64,000 nt of DNA from Microbulbifer variabilis (GTDB lineage Bacteria > Pseudomonadota > Gammaproteobacteria > Pseudomonadales > Cellvibrionaceae): NCBI RefSeq assembly GCF_023716485.1, contig NZ_CP092418.1, forward strand, positions 186,001-250,000, written 5' to 3'. Positions 15,210 to 26,326 of this stretch are shown here, one piece after another (within the stretch, counting starts at the first letter, position 1; each line of letters begins with the position of its first letter). A model generated the notes under the pieces. It did no database searches and was not told the origin of the DNA. It worked only from the letters and a program-made list of their open reading frames with translations. The translations under genes and the position numbers were made by a program.

Positions 15210-16706
15210 TTAATGTGTATGAACGCTTGCCTGGCGTCTGTCTAGATTCCGGTAAGCCAACGCTTCGGCAATTTGTGCCGTACCAATTCTTTCCTGTTTG
15301 GCGAGGTCCGCCAGCGTGCGGGCAACTTTAAGCACTCGATGATAGCTGCGTGCGGAAAGCCCAAGTTTTTCTACTGACTGTCGCAGTAGTAGTTTTTCGG
15401 TATCGCCCAGGGCGCAGTGGTTTTCCAGCGATGCCCCTTTTAATAAGCTATTGATTGTTCCTTGTCGCAGTAACTGCTGTTGGCGGGCATTACAGACTCG
15501 CTCACGCACACTCTCAGATGACTCACCGGGAGGAGAATCCTGTAACTGTATTGCGCTCATTGCGCCAACTTCCACCTGCATATCAATACGGTCCAACAGC
15601 GGTCCGGAAAGCTTGTTGCGGTAGCGGTCTATCTGGTCCGGTGTACAGCGGCAACGAGTTTCCCCCAAATAACCACAGGGGCAGGGATTCATCGCGGCCA
15701 CTAATTGGAAGTGGGCGGGGAAGGTAACTTGCGCTCTGGCGCGGGAAATACGCACCTCGCCATTCTCCAGCGGTTCACGCAATATCTCTAGGGCATGGCG
15801 GGGAAACTCTGGCATTTCATCCAGAAATAAGACCCCGCGGTGGGCCAGGGAAATCTCCCCTGGGCGCGGTGTGCTGCCGCCGCCCACCAGTGCGGTTGGG
15901 GAGGCGCTGTGGTGGGGGGCGCGGAAGGGCCTGTGACTCTGGTGGGGTAATCCAGCGCTAGAGTACACAGCCGCCACTTCTATAGATTCATGGCTGGTTA
16001 GAGGCGGCAATATACCGGGCAAACGGCTGGCTAACATGGTCTTGCCTGTACCCGGTGGACCATAGAACAAAAGGTTGTGCCCTCCTGCTGCAGCGACTTC
16101 CAGCGCCCGTCTCGCTTTGAGCTGGCCGCGAACATCAGCGAGGTCTGCGGTGTGTGTAATTACTCGCTCTAATTGCTGCTCGGCGCGGGGTAATTTTTCC
16201 CGGCCATGCAGTTCTGCACACACTTCAAGAAGCGAGTTGGCGTTAGCGATTTCGCTGCCAGCCAGGGCGGCTTCGCTGCCGTTTTCTTTCGGTACTATTA
16301 ATAGGCGTTGAGCGGCAGCACTGGCGATGGCCGCGGGGAGTGCGCCGCTGACCTGGCGTATTCCGCCGGTAAGGGCGAGCTCTCCGATAAATTCGTAGCT
16401 TTCCAAGGGCTCACTAGGCACTTGGCCGGAGGCGGCGAGTATGCCTATAGCGATGGCGAGATCGTATCGCCCGCCGTCTTTAGGTAGGTCCGCGGGGGCC
16501 AAATTAACGGTGATACGCCGCTGGGGGAATTCAAAGTGGCTGTTAATTAGGGCACTGCGTACCCGGTCGCGGCTCTCGCGCACGGCAGCTTCGGGCAGGC
16601 CCACGATATGAAAGGCGGGGAGCCCGTTGGCCAGGTGGGTCTCAACGGTGACCAGTGGGGCGTTAACACCCAGCTGGGCACGGGTGTAGCTAACTGACAG
16701 GCTCAC
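15210..16706 (-). CDS. comM: YifB/ComM family Mg chelatase-like AAA ATPase
   Basis: A 498-aa protein. An N-terminal Lon-protease-like fold (ETHLANGLPAFHIVGLPEAAVRES) is followed by an AAA module with Walker A GPPGTGKT, Walker B GVLFLDEMPEF and sensor region NPCPCGYLG. Conserved Cys are seen in CPCGYLGETRCRC, and a C-terminal Mg-chelatase-like helical part follows. ComM is known in Vibrio and Haemophilus as a branch-migration helicase promoting integration of transforming DNA. It is 34 bp downstream of ubiK on the same strand. Confidence 0.93.
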   Translation of the reverse strand: MSLSVSYTRAQLGVNAPLVTVETHLANGLPAFHIVGLPEAAVRESRDRVRSALINSHFEFPQRRITVNLAPADLPKDGGRYDLAIAIGILAASGQVPSEPLESYEFIGELALTGGIRQVSGALPAAIASAAAQRLLIVPKENGSEAALAGSEIANANSLLEVCAELHGREKLPRAEQQLERVITHTADLADVRGQLKARRALEVAAAGGHNLLFYGPPGTGKTMLASRLPGILPPLTSHESIEVAAVYSSAGLPHQSHRPFRAPHHSASPTALVGGGSTPRPGEISLAHRGVLFLDEMPEFPRHALEILREPLENGEVRISRARAQVTFPAHFQLVAAMNPCPCGYLGETRCRCTPDQIDRYRNKLSGPLLDRIDMQVEVGAMSAIQLQDSPPGESSESVRERVCNARQQQLLRQGTINSLLKGASLENHCALGDTEKLLLRQSVEKLGLSARSYHRVLKVARTLADLAKQERIGTAQIAEALAYRNLDRRQASVHTH

Positions 16707-16740
16707 ATTTTCATCCTTGATGCGGCGGCTTGTGGAAGAA

Positions 16741-16989
16741 CTAATCCTCGGGTTTGTGTTCTCTCTGTGCGAGAGCCTGCTCCAGTATTTCCACCTTGTC
16801 TTCCAGGCGAGCCAATTTTTCTCTGGTGCGCCTCAGTATCTCCACTTGAGTATCGAACTCGCGCTGGGAGACCAGCGGCAATTTATCCAGTGAAACCTCC
16901 AGCGCACTGCGCAGGTCATTGGTAACTACTGTGCCCTGCTGTTGCAGTTCTTTTAAGAGTTGTTGCAGTTTGTCCGCAGCCACGGGCAA
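16741..16989 (-). CDS. ubiK: Ubiquinone biosynthesis accessory factor UbiK
   Basis: An 82-aa protein of the BMFP family, formerly YqiC. The N-terminal half is amphipathic (LQQLLKELQQQGTVV) and the C-terminal half (about 45-77) is a strong coiled coil, FDTQVEILRRTREKLARLEDKVEILEQAL. UbiK assists the soluble ubiquinone synthesis complex together with UbiJ. It is probably co-transcribed with comM. Size and layout match the family. Confidence 0.9.
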   Translation of the reverse strand: MPVAADKLQQLLKELQQQGTVVTNDLRSALEVSLDKLPLVSQREFDTQVEILRRTREKLARLEDKVEILEQALAQREHKPED

Positions 16990-17405
16990 CTCCTTGCTGT
17001 CAAAATCTTATTTAATGGCACCAGATTGTAACCCACACCCTATAGCCACAAAAGCTGACTCTTTGTGCACTATTCTGATCACTGCCTCTGCAAGATTCCC
17101 CACTTCTGTGCACGCGATGACAAACAGTTCCATCTTGGTGCGTGAGACTTTGTGGGCTCATTGTTCGTATTTATTCCGGTTGTCTGCTTTCCCGTTAACT
17201 TATTGATTTCATTGGATATTGCTGTCCTGGCATCAAGTCTGCAGTGAAAAGGCAGGTGTGCCATTTACGATCACTGGGAGTCTGGGAAAGTAGCGGTTCA
17301 CAAGACGCAAGAGACCCTCTGTCATACCCGACAGTGCAGGACCGATTGCAGGCGGCGCCATTACAGCTCTTGAAATACAGCCTATAGAAATTTAGGAGAA
17401 ATAAA
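16990..17405. other. Regulatory spacer between ubiK and the porin gene
   Basis: A 416-bp divergent intergenic region with no gene recognised. A possible sigma-54 element is listed separately. Scattered GTGCAC and TGGTGC half-sites (near 17062, 17108 and 17137) resemble NtrC half-sites but are not properly paired, so they are not called. Confidence 0.5.
17228..17243 (+). promoter_or_regulatory. Possible sigma-54 promoter for porin/nitrogen cluster
   Basis: TGGCAT-CAAGT-CTGCA keeps the essential GG and GC with ten bases between them, near the sigma-54 consensus TGGCAC-N5-TTGCA (two mismatches). It lies 163 bases before the porin start. Nitrogen genes often use sigma-54, but the match alone is weak. 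Confidence 0.35.
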
Positions 17406-18549
<1,144 letters not shown>

Positions 18550-18603
18550 CTCAATAGCAACAAACATAATTTTAAAAATATACAGACTTGAACGGAGAGA
18601 AAC

Positions 18604-19863
18604 ATGGAAAACCAGATATTTCAGTTGCAGTATGCAATTGATACTTTTTATTTCCTGGTAATGGGCGCCCTGGTGATGTGGATGGCTGCGGGTTTTGCCA
18701 TGCTGGAAGCCGGCCTGGTACGCTCAAAGAACACTACAGAAATCCTCACCAAAAATGTTGCGCTGTTTGCAATAGCCTGCATTATGTATCTGCTCACTGG
18801 ATACGCGATTATGTATGATGGCAACTGGATGCTATCTGGCATTGAGGCATTTAGCCTTGACACTGTACTGGCCGATTCCTCCAGTAATGGATTTGAAGGC
18901 GATTCCGTTTATTCGAGTGCTTCTGACTTTTTCTTCCAAGTCGTATTTGTCGCCACCGCTATGTCCATCGTGTCCGGTGCCGTGGCCGAGCGTATGAAGC
19001 TGTGGAGCTTCCTTGCTTTCGCGGTGGTATTGACTGGCTTTATTTACCCTATGGAAGGTTCCTGGACCTGGGGTAGCCAGGATGTCTTTGGTCTATTTAG
19101 CCTGGGTGACCTCGGTTTCTCCGATTTTGCCGGTTCCGGTATCGTACATATGGCCGGCGCCGCCGCCGCTTTGGCTGGCGTGCTGTTGCTTGGCGCACGT
19201 AAAGGTAAATACGGACCCAATGGCCAGGTTTATGCGATTCCCGGTGCCAATTTGCCACTGGCCACACTCGGTACCTTTATCCTGTGGATGGGCTGGTTCG
19301 GCTTCAATGGTGGTTCCGTATTAAAACTGGGCGATGCCGCCAGTGCGCATTCTGTAGCTATGGTGTTTGTTAATACCAATGCCGCTGCAGCCGGTGGTGC
19401 TATCGCCGCACTGATTACCGCCCGTTTGCTGTTCGGCAAGGCCGATCTCACGATGCTGCTCAATGGCGCTCTGGCGGGCTTGGTGGCAATCACTGCCGAG
19501 CCCTCTACTCCTACCGCGCTGCAGGCGACTGTGTTCGGTATGTTTGCCGGTGTTCTGGTGGTCTTCTCCATCATTACTCTGGATAAACTCAGAATTGATG
19601 ATCCGGTCGGCGCTATTTCCGTGCACGGTGTAGTTGGTCTGCTCGGCCTTCTGTTGGTGCCCCTCACCAATGAGGAATCCACCTTTGCGGGTCAGTTGGT
19701 TGGCGCCTTGACTATCTTCCTGTGGGTCTTCGTAAGCTCCCTGGCGGTTTGGTACCTGCTCAAGTTGGCAACCGGTATCCGTGTCAGTGAGGATGAAGAG
19801 ATGGAGGGTGTTGACTTGGCCGAGTGTGGAATGGAAGCTTACCCGGAATTTATGAGCAAATAG
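18604..19863 (+). CDS. amtB: Ammonium transporter AmtB
   Basis: A 419-aa polytopic membrane channel for ammonium/ammonia. Signatures are GFAMLEAGLVRSKN near residue 35, and both pore histidines, in GSGIVHMAGAAAALAG and ISVHGVVGLLG. It lacks an obvious cleaved signal peptide, as in many homologues outside the enterobacteria. GGAGAG precedes the ATG. It sits between two glnK genes, giving the order porin-glnK-amtB-glnK. The cytoplasmic face should bind GlnK. Confidence 0.96.
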   Translation: MENQIFQLQYAIDTFYFLVMGALVMWMAAGFAMLEAGLVRSKNTTEILTKNVALFAIACIMYLLTGYAIMYDGNWMLSGIEAFSLDTVLADSSSNGFEGDSVYSSASDFFFQVVFVATAMSIVSGAVAERMKLWSFLAFAVVLTGFIYPMEGSWTWGSQDVFGLFSLGDLGFSDFAGSGIVHMAGAAAALAGVLLLGARKGKYGPNGQVYAIPGANLPLATLGTFILWMGWFGFNGGSVLKLGDAASAHSVAMVFVNTNAAAAGGAIAALITARLLFGKADLTMLLNGALAGLVAITAEPSTPTALQATVFGMFAGVLVVFSIITLDKLRIDDPVGAISVHGVVGLLGLLLVPLTNEESTFAGQLVGALTIFLWVFVSSLAVWYLLKLATGIRVSEDEEMEGVDLAECGMEAYPEFMSK

Positions 19864-19931
19864 TCGCTCGGTAGTGGCGTCGCCTCAGTTTTGGGGAGAT
19901 AGCCGCATTGAGGTTCCCGCAAAGAAGATAA

Positions 19932-20288
<357 letters not shown>

Positions 20289-20337
20289 TGTTTGCCGATT
20301 AATCAGGGTACTTCTATTAATAATGCCCAGTATGTTT

Positions 20338-20362
20338 AAGGCCCCGTAAGGGGCTTTTGCTT
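20338..20362 (+). terminator. Terminator after second glnK
   Basis: GCCCC-GTAA-GGGGC followed by TTTTGCTTT. The stretch 20363-20660 holds no gene that I recognise; it presumably carries the promoter and leader of the SutA-like gene. Confidence 0.8.
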
Positions 20363-20660
20363 TACTTTATCCCCTAAAAATGATCCCTGATCGTCTCCTA
20401 CTAGAAGGTTTCTCCCTACCTGTCACTTAAATCGCCATAACAAACTGCAATATCTCCTCGATTTTTTCCCAACAAAAAACTCTACGGGCTCCGGTGCCTG
20501 CAGCTGGCAGCGTAGATTGTAAGTGCCTATATATTAATCGCCGCTTTTGATGCGGTGGGCGATTGCTACTCCGGTGGCTTTCAATTTCATTGGCGCCGCG
20601 GGAAGGGGCGGCACAGAGGTACTCCCTCTGTAACAGGAGTAAGGGTTACAGGGTTTTGCT

Positions 20661-20885
20661 ATGAAAGATAGTTATGAAGATCAGGGTAAGAACGCTCGCA
20701 GCAAGGATACAGAGGAATTTGCCGAAGAGCGCTCCATTACCTCCCGTGAACGCGCCAGAAGCCAGCTGAGTTCTGATGTTGAGGAATTTCTAGCCGGTGG
20801 CGGGGCGATTAATGAAGTCGATCCAGACGTCACCGCCGACCCGCCACGGAAACCGCAGCCAAAATACGGTAGTCGACCTATTTAG
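20661..20885 (+). CDS. sutA: SutA-like RNA polymerase-associated regulator (short form)
   Basis: A 74-aa acidic protein. Its C-terminal half, VEEFLAGGGAINEVDPDVTADPPRKP followed by KYGSRPI, closely matches the conserved helix and tail of Pseudomonas SutA. SutA binds RNA polymerase and boosts transcription in slow growth. The acidic N-terminal tail is shorter than in the Pseudomonas protein (about 105 residues, from memory). The N-terminus here is charged and probably disordered. The gene stands alone, converging with DUF484. Confidence 0.82.
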   Translation: MKDSYEDQGKNARSKDTEEFAEERSITSRERARSQLSSDVEEFLAGGGAINEVDPDVTADPPRKPQPKYGSRPI

Positions 20886-20897
20886 TGCTTTTCAACG

Positions 20898-20930
20898 TTG
20901 CCGCCCCTGAGATCAGGTTGGCGGCAAAAT
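20898..20930. terminator. Bidirectional terminator between sutA and DUF484 gene
   Basis: TTGCCGCC and GGCGGCAA pair around an inner CCTGA-GA-TCAGG dyad, making a long stem followed by AATCTTTT on the plus strand. It lies between the two converging genes. Confidence 0.75.
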
Positions 20931-20963
20931 CTTTTCTGCAGGAAACCCCGAAGCCTGTTGGCC

Positions 20964-21701
20964 TCAGGGATTCAGTAGCCTGGGCAGCAGGCGCTCCAAA
21001 ACTTCGCCAATATAAGAGAGAAACAGAGTGCCGAGGCTGGAACGGTAGTATTGGGGATCGGATGATCCAACTGCCAGCATGCCGAGCTGATTGCCGAGCG
21101 GGACCACTGCGGCGGAGGCAATTTCCTGCCATTGGTCTCCGAATAAATACTCTCTTTCCCCGGGGCGCAAAATTCCACATATTGGGCGGCCATTACGCAA
21201 TATGGCGCCAATGGCCGTCTCTGCGCTGGAGAGTGTGCTGGTGCGCACTTCACCGAGCTTGTCGGCTGACACGCCCAGCGGCCCAAATAGAGTTAGGCTG
21301 GTAAATTCCACATTGAAGTCATGGGAAAAGCTGTTGTACAGAGCCGTGGTGGCCTCACCAATGGTCTGTGCTTCCAGTAGGGCGAGGATCAGACGGCGGC
21401 TATTAAAAAACAACTGATCGTTATCGCGTGCATTGTGCAGTAATTGGTCGAGGCGTTGCCGCATCTCAATATTGCGCTCGCGTAGCAGATTGGTCTGATG
21501 TGTCATCAGCGACACGGTCTTGCCATTTTCCCGCGGCAGTTTGATGGTTTCGAGCAGGTCCATGCGCTCGACAAAAAACTCAGGGTTTTGCATTAGGTAG
21601 CGAGCTACCTGGCGCGCGAGCAACTTGTCATCGCGCTGGGTTTCCCTGTGGTTGCCGGCGACAATCTCATCAGAAGTTTGATTGGCGTCTGTGTGTTCCA
21701 T
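20964..21701 (-). CDS. DUF484 family GAF-like protein
   Basis: A 245-aa cytoplasmic protein. The N-terminal part has a conserved segment VARYLMQNPEFFVERMDLLETIKLP, then a coiled coil (TNLLRERNIEMRQRLDQLLHNA), then a GAF-like domain with AVVPLGNQLGMLAVGSSDP. This layout is typical of DUF484 proteins, which usually lie between dapF and xerC; xerC is not present here. It follows dapF on the same strand after 83 bases. The function is not established. Confidence 0.88.
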   Translation of the reverse strand: MEHTDANQTSDEIVAGNHRETQRDDKLLARQVARYLMQNPEFFVERMDLLETIKLPRENGKTVSLMTHQTNLLRERNIEMRQRLDQLLHNARDNDQLFFNSRRLILALLEAQTIGEATTALYNSFSHDFNVEFTSLTLFGPLGVSADKLGEVRTSTLSSAETAIGAILRNGRPICGILRPGEREYLFGDQWQEIASAAVVPLGNQLGMLAVGSSDPQYYRSSLGTLFLSYIGEVLERLLPRLLNP

Positions 21702-21784
21702 CGTGTTCTGTTCACATTGGCGCGGGCGCGTGGTGAATCCTGTGCTCTATCGGAATTAGAGCTGAGGCTCGCCCGCTAAATTAT

Positions 21785-22615
21785 TTAAACAATGATTTGC
21801 CCGTGGAAAACTGTAGTCGCGGGCCCGGTCATAGTAACCGGCTGATTCGGCCCACTCCAGTGGATTGTCAGGGACCCGCCGGGAAGGCGGATTTCCACCT
21901 GCTCATCCACCAGGTCGCGCAGGTGGGCATACACCATGGCTGCGCAGGCACCGGTGCCACAGGCGTGAGTTTCACCTACGCCGCGCTCAAATACACGCAA
22001 CTGTGCCTGGCTGCGGGATTCGACTTGCAGGAAACCCACATTCACCTTCTGGGGGAAGCGGGGATGTGCCTCGATTAAAGGGCCGAGGGTCTCTACCGGG
22101 GCGCTGTGAATATCGTCGACCAACAGTATGGCGTGGGGGTTACCCATGGAGACTGCGCCGATGGTAAAGGTCTCGTCACTGGCTTCCAGCAGGTAGCTAT
22201 CCGCACGGCGATCGGCATTGAACGGAATCTTCTCCGGCTCTAAAACGGGGGCGCCCATATCGACACTGACCTGGTCGTTATCCAGTACACGAAGGTGCAG
22301 CATTCCCGCAGCAGTCTCGACCTTGAGCCGTTTTTTTCCCGTCAGGCGGCGTTCGCGTACAAAGCGGGCGAAACAGCGTGCACCATTGCCGCAGTTCTCC
22401 ACCTCGCCGCCATCGGCATTAAAGATTCGATAGCGAAAATCTGCCTCTGGCCCCCGTGGCGGCTCTGCCAGTAGTACTTGATCACAGCCGATGCCTAGGC
22501 GCCGATCGGCGATTCGGCGAATTTTATCTGGTGACAGCTTGAGTCTCTGGCTGATGCCATCGAGCATTACAAAATCATTGCCGAGCCCATGCATCTTGCT
22601 GAATTTAACGCGCAT
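21785..22615 (-). CDS. dapF: Diaminopimelate epimerase DapF
   Basis: DapF interconverts LL- and meso-diaminopimelate, feeding lysine and peptidoglycan synthesis. The 276-aa protein has the N-terminal [12 protein letters not shown] and two catalytic cysteines, in [18 protein letters not shown] and [12 protein letters not shown]. The family's internal two-domain symmetry is visible. It lies downstream of lysA on the same strand after a 125-bp gap, in the order lptM-lysA-dapF-DUF484 known from other gammaproteobacteria. Confidence 0.96.
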   Translation of the reverse strand: MRVKFSKMHGLGNDFVMLDGISQRLKLSPDKIRRIADRRLGIGCDQVLLAEPPRGPEADFRYRIFNADGGEVENCGNGARCFARFVRERRLTGKKRLKVETAAGMLHLRVLDNDQVSVDMGAPVLEPEKIPFNADRRADSYLLEASDETFTIGAVSMGNPHAILLVDDIHSAPVETLGPLIEAHPRFPQKVNVGFLQVESRSQAQLRVFERGVGETHACGTGACAAMVYAHLRDLVDEQVEIRLPGGSLTIHWSGPNQPVTMTGPATTVFHGQIIV

Positions 22616-22740
22616 TCCATTTCTCTGTAAAACTGATTGAGCGGGCCATCCTAGGGGTGCTCGCCACCGGTGACGCCGGCATTGCTGGCGCCCCGGAATT
22701 CTGTTGGTTGGTAATTAAGAGGCAAGGGTGACACAAACCG

Positions 22741-23994
22741 TTAGACCTTTTCAGGCACCGGGGTCTCACCCCGAACCAGGTCGTCGAAAGTTTCCCGTGT
22801 GCGCACTAAATAGCTATTCTCGCCATCCACCAGCACTTCCGCTGCACGCGGGCGGCTATTGTAGTTGGAACTCATGGTAAAGCCGTAGGCGCCGGCGGAC
22901 AGCATGGCCAGTAATTGCCCCTCGCGCAGAGCCAGGGCGCGGTTCTTGCCGAGGAAGTCACCAGTTTCGCAAACGGGGCCAACGATATCCCAGAGTGTGT
23001 CCTCACCGTCGCTCGGAGTAACCGGCACTATATCCTGCCAGGCCTGATAAAGGGCAGGGCGTAGGTTGTCGTTCATGGCGGCATCGACAATGGCGAAGTT
23101 GTGTCCTTCGGTGTGCTTCAGGTATTCAACCCGAGTCAATAGAACGCCGCCGTTAGCGGCAATCGAACGACCGGGTTCCAGTATCAGGCCCAGCTGGCGT
23201 TCGCCGATACGCTCCAGAACCGCTTGCAGATAGTCTGCAACTACTGGGGGCTCTTCACCCCGGTAGCGGACCCCGAGACCGCCGCCCAGATCCAGGTGTT
23301 CCAGCTGGATACCTTCGGCGGAGAGGGTGTCCACCAGCATCAACAGCCGGTCGAGAGCATCCAGGAAAGGGGCCACCTCGGTGAGCTGGGAGCCGATATG
23401 GCAATCCACCCCGGTAACTCTCAGGTGAGGTGAGCGCGCTGCGTATAAATACACATCCAGAGCGCTGTTGATGGCGACGCCGAATTTATTTTCTTTGAGG
23501 CCGGTGGAAATATAGGGGTGGGTTTGTGCGTCTACATCTGGGTTGACCCGCAGTGAGATTGGGGCAACAGCTTCGCACTCCGCCGCTACTTGCTCGAGGC
23601 GGCGCATTTCAGCCTCCGATTCGATATTGAAGCAGTGCACACCCACTTCCAGGCCACGGCGTATCTCGTCTGCGGTTTTACCCACACCGGAAAATACTAT
23701 TCGCGAGGGATCTCCTCCCGCCAGCAATACCCTCTCGAGTTCGCCCCCGGAGACGATATCAAACCCAGCGCCAAGCTGGGCCAAAAGCGACAGGATACCC
23801 AGATTGCTGTTGGCCTTCACCGCATAGCAGATCAGGCCGGGGTGGCTGCCCAGTGCTTCGGCATAGGCTTGATATTGGCGCTCGAAGTGGGCGCGGCTAT
23901 AGACGTAGGTGGGGGTTCCGAAACGCTCGGCGACCTCTTCCAGTGATACCTGTTCTGCCCACAGGCTGCCTTGGCGATAACTGAACTCACTCAT
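22741..23994 (-). CDS. lysA: Diaminopimelate decarboxylase LysA
   Basis: This 417-aa PLP enzyme turns meso-diaminopimelate into lysine. Evidence includes the PLP lysine in LICYAVKANSNLGIL, the glycine-rich LDLGGGLGVRY, EPGRSIAANGG, and the C-terminal GPVCETGDFLGKNR with catalytic Cys. The size is normal. Its ATG overlaps the stop of lptM by 4 bases, so the lipoprotein and decarboxylase are co-translated. Confidence 0.96.
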   Translation of the reverse strand: MSEFSYRQGSLWAEQVSLEEVAERFGTPTYVYSRAHFERQYQAYAEALGSHPGLICYAVKANSNLGILSLLAQLGAGFDIVSGGELERVLLAGGDPSRIVFSGVGKTADEIRRGLEVGVHCFNIESEAEMRRLEQVAAECEAVAPISLRVNPDVDAQTHPYISTGLKENKFGVAINSALDVYLYAARSPHLRVTGVDCHIGSQLTEVAPFLDALDRLLMLVDTLSAEGIQLEHLDLGGGLGVRYRGEEPPVVADYLQAVLERIGERQLGLILEPGRSIAANGGVLLTRVEYLKHTEGHNFAIVDAAMNDNLRPALYQAWQDIVPVTPSDGEDTLWDIVGPVCETGDFLGKNRALALREGQLLAMLSAGAYGFTMSSNYNSRPRAAEVLVDGENSYLVRTRETFDDLVRGETPVPEKV

Positions 23995-24311
23995 TTCTGC
24001 GGTGCTTGCTCCTCTGGGTAGCCCTCTTCCGGGTAGTCTTCTGGCGTAGAGTAATCCCCGGGTTCTGAATAGTCGTTTGGTTCGGAGTACCCTTCCGGTA
24101 CAACAGTTTCTCCGGCTGGAACAAGTACCGGCTCATCCGGCTCCACCGCCGTGCTACTAGTGGGCACCGTAGTGGGCGGGCCTGTGGTGATAGCAGGCGC
24201 GGGTTCGGCCGGCGCCTGGGGCAGGTACAGCGGTCCTTTCTGACCGCAGCCGCTGAGGAGTGCAGATGCACTCAGCAGGGCGCAAAGGGGGTAGAGCATT
24301 TTCTTTGGCAT
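23991..24311 (-). CDS. lptM: LptM-like LPS-assembly lipoprotein with Tyr/Pro/Glu-rich tail
   Basis: A 106-aa lipoprotein. Signal and lipobox LLSGC are followed directly by the diagnostic GQKGPLYLP of LptM (YifL), which helps oxidative maturation of LptD in the outer membrane. The start at 24311 (MPKKMLY) is favoured by AGGA 8 bases upstream; ATG at 24320 is an alternative. The C-terminal half is unusual: repeated YSEP/YSTP/YPEE units separated by Asp or Gly. It overlaps lysA by 4 bases and is divergent from cyaY, as expected for this locus. Confidence 0.85.
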   Translation of the reverse strand: MPKKMLYPLCALLSASALLSGCGQKGPLYLPQAPAEPAPAITTGPPTTVPTSSTAVEPDEPVLVPAGETVVPEGYSEPNDYSEPGDYSTPEDYPEEGYPEEQAPQK

Positions 24312-24416
24312 GGGTGACATCCTGCACTCGGGCTTTAGAGCGGTCTTAGGCAAAAGCCTGATAGTATAGCGAGCCAATAGATTGAACACAGTAGACGGTA
24401 ACAGAAGTAATAAAAG

Positions 24417-24743
24417 ATGAGCCAAACGGAATATGAAGCGGCCATTGAGCATACCCTGATGGCGATTGAGGATGCCCTGGACGATTGTGACTGGGATATC
24501 GATTACGAGCGCAGTGGTGCCGTGCTCACCCTGACCCTGGAGGATAATGGAAGTCAGGTTATTCTCTCCCGGCAATCTGCCAATCGGGAACTTTGGATAG
24601 CTGCCAAGTCGGGCGGTTACCACCTCTCGTTTACCGCGCCCGGCTGGAAATGCAGTACCACCGAGGAAAATCTACCGACCCTGCTCAATCGCGTGCTGAG
24701 CGAGCAGCAGGGTGAATCGGTCGAACTGGGATTACCGCAGTAA
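24417..24743 (+). CDS. cyaY: Frataxin homologue CyaY
   Basis: A 108-aa iron-binding regulator of Fe-S cluster assembly that acts on IscS. The N-terminal helix is acidic (AIEDALDDCDWDIDYERSG), and the following strands carry LTLTLEDNGSQVILSRQ and ELWIAAKSGGYHL, as in frataxins. It is divergent from the lptM-lysA transcript, a conserved arrangement. A short gap separates its stop from the converging argH. Confidence 0.93.
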   Translation: MSQTEYEAAIEHTLMAIEDALDDCDWDIDYERSGAVLTLTLEDNGSQVILSRQSANRELWIAAKSGGYHLSFTAPGWKCSTTEENLPTLLNRVLSEQQGESVELGLPQ

Positions 24744-24818
24744 TCCCGGTTTACTGATCGGCCGTACCCCAGGCGCCCGGATGCAAAAAACGGGCTCCTA
24801 GTCCTGCTGGGGCCGGCC

Positions 24819-26237
24819 TTAATGACGCCCTTCAATTTGCACTCGTGCTTGTGCACAGGCAGCACGAACCTGGTCGGGAGCGGTGCCGCCGATATGGTTA
24901 CGGGCGGCTACCGAGCCTTCCAAGGTGAGCACTTCAAAGACATCCGCACCGATATCAGCAGAGAATTGCTGCAGCTGTTCTAAGCTCAGCTCCGCTAGGT
25001 CTTTCTGCTGCTCAATGGCAAAGGAAACCGACTGGCCGACGATCTCGTGGGCATCGCGGAAGGCAATGCCTTTGCGCACCAGGTAATCCGCCAGGTCGGT
25101 GGCAGTGGAGAAACCCTTGGCGGCTGCCGCCAGCATGTTTTCTTTTTTTGCCTTGAGTGCGGGCACCATATCCGCAAAGGCGCGCAGGCAGTCCAATGCG
25201 GTATCGGCAGCGTCGAATAAAGGCTCTTTGTCTTCCTGATTGTCTTTGTTGTAGGCCAGTGGTTGGCTCTTCATCAGGGTCAGCAGTGCAATTAGGTGGC
25301 CGTTCACACGGCCGGTTTTGCCACGCACCAGTTCGGGCACATCCGGGTTTTTTTTCTGCGGCATGATAGAAGAGCCGGTGCAGAAACGGTCTGGTAGGTC
25401 GATAAAGTCGAACTGGCTAGAAGCCCAGAGCACCAGTTCCTCGCTGGCGCGGGAAAGATGGGTGAGCAGTAGGGCGGTGAAGGCGCAGAATTCAATGGCG
25501 AAATCTCGGTCGCTCACCGAGTCCAGGGAGTTCTCGGTCGGAGCATCGAAGCCCAGCAGTTCGGCAGTGCGCGCGCGGTCGATTGGGTAGCTGGTGCCGG
25601 CCAGTGCTGCGGCACCCAGGGGCGAGCGATTGACTCGTTTGCGGCAATCCATCAGGCGCTCGAAATCCCTGCTGAGCATGGCATTCCAGGCCAGCAGGTG
25701 GTGGCCGAAGGTCACTGGCTGCGCACTCTGCAGGTGGGTAAAGCCGGGCATAATGGTATCGGCTTCGCGTTCGGCCAGGTCTACCAACCCGGTTTGCAGT
25801 CGGGTTAATTCGGCGCCGATCCGGTCGATGCGGCCGCGCAGCCACAGGCGGATATCGGTGGCGACCTGGTCGTTGCGGGAGCGGCCAGTGTGCAGTTTTT
25901 TACCGGTGGCACCGATGCGTTCGGTCAGGCGCGCCTCGATATTCATATGCACATCTTCCAACTGCACCGACCAGGGAAAGTCACCCGCCTCAATTTCTAC
26001 TGCAATCTCTTTCAGGCCATTGGCAATCTGGTGATATTCATCACCGCTCAATACCCCAACCTCGGATAGCATCTGTGCATGAGCGAGGGAACCCTGAATA
26101 TCTTCCAGCGCCATGCGCTGATCGAAGGTGACAGAGGCAGTGAATCGCTCTACGAAAGCGTCGGTGGCTTCGCTGAAACGGCCGCCCCAGAGTTTGGCGG
26201 CGGGATTAGTGGAGGAGTCGGGTTTGTCGTTGCTCAT
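24819..26237 (-). CDS. argH: Argininosuccinate lyase ArgH
   Basis: ArgH releases arginine and fumarate from argininosuccinate, the last step of arginine synthesis. The 472-aa product begins MSNDKPDSS, then [15 protein letters not shown] lies just before this ATG, while the longer open frame to 26309 lacks family similarity. Signature [12 protein letters not shown] is present, with [11 protein letters not shown] and [13 protein letters not shown] earlier. It is divergent from algZ, the same neighbour it has in Pseudomonas. Confidence 0.96.
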   Translation of the reverse strand: MSNDKPDSSTNPAAKLWGGRFSEATDAFVERFTASVTFDQRMALEDIQGSLAHAQMLSEVGVLSGDEYHQIANGLKEIAVEIEAGDFPWSVQLEDVHMNIEARLTERIGATGKKLHTGRSRNDQVATDIRLWLRGRIDRIGAELTRLQTGLVDLAEREADTIMPGFTHLQSAQPVTFGHHLLAWNAMLSRDFERLMDCRKRVNRSPLGAAALAGTSYPIDRARTAELLGFDAPTENSLDSVSDRDFAIEFCAFTALLLTHLSRASEELVLWASSQFDFIDLPDRFCTGSSIMPQKKNPDVPELVRGKTGRVNGHLIALLTLMKSQPLAYNKDNQEDKEPLFDAADTALDCLRAFADMVPALKAKKENMLAAAAKGFSTATDLADYLVRKGIAFRDAHEIVGQSVSFAIEQQKDLAELSLEQLQQFSADIGADVFEVLTLEGSVAARNHIGGTAPDQVRAACAQARVQIEGRH

Positions 26238-26326
26238 GGTTTTCCTGGCTGCAGTGAGGTGAAAGGCCGGGGAGCTTGGTGGTATCGTGCGCTTTGAATA
26301 TAGGGACAATCAAGAATAACAACTGC

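Noticed and set aside
17041..17160. Possible NtrC-type GTGCAC/TGGTGC half-sites before the porin gene
   Set aside because: The half-sites are not spaced as a proper inverted pair, so they do not reach the NtrC consensus.
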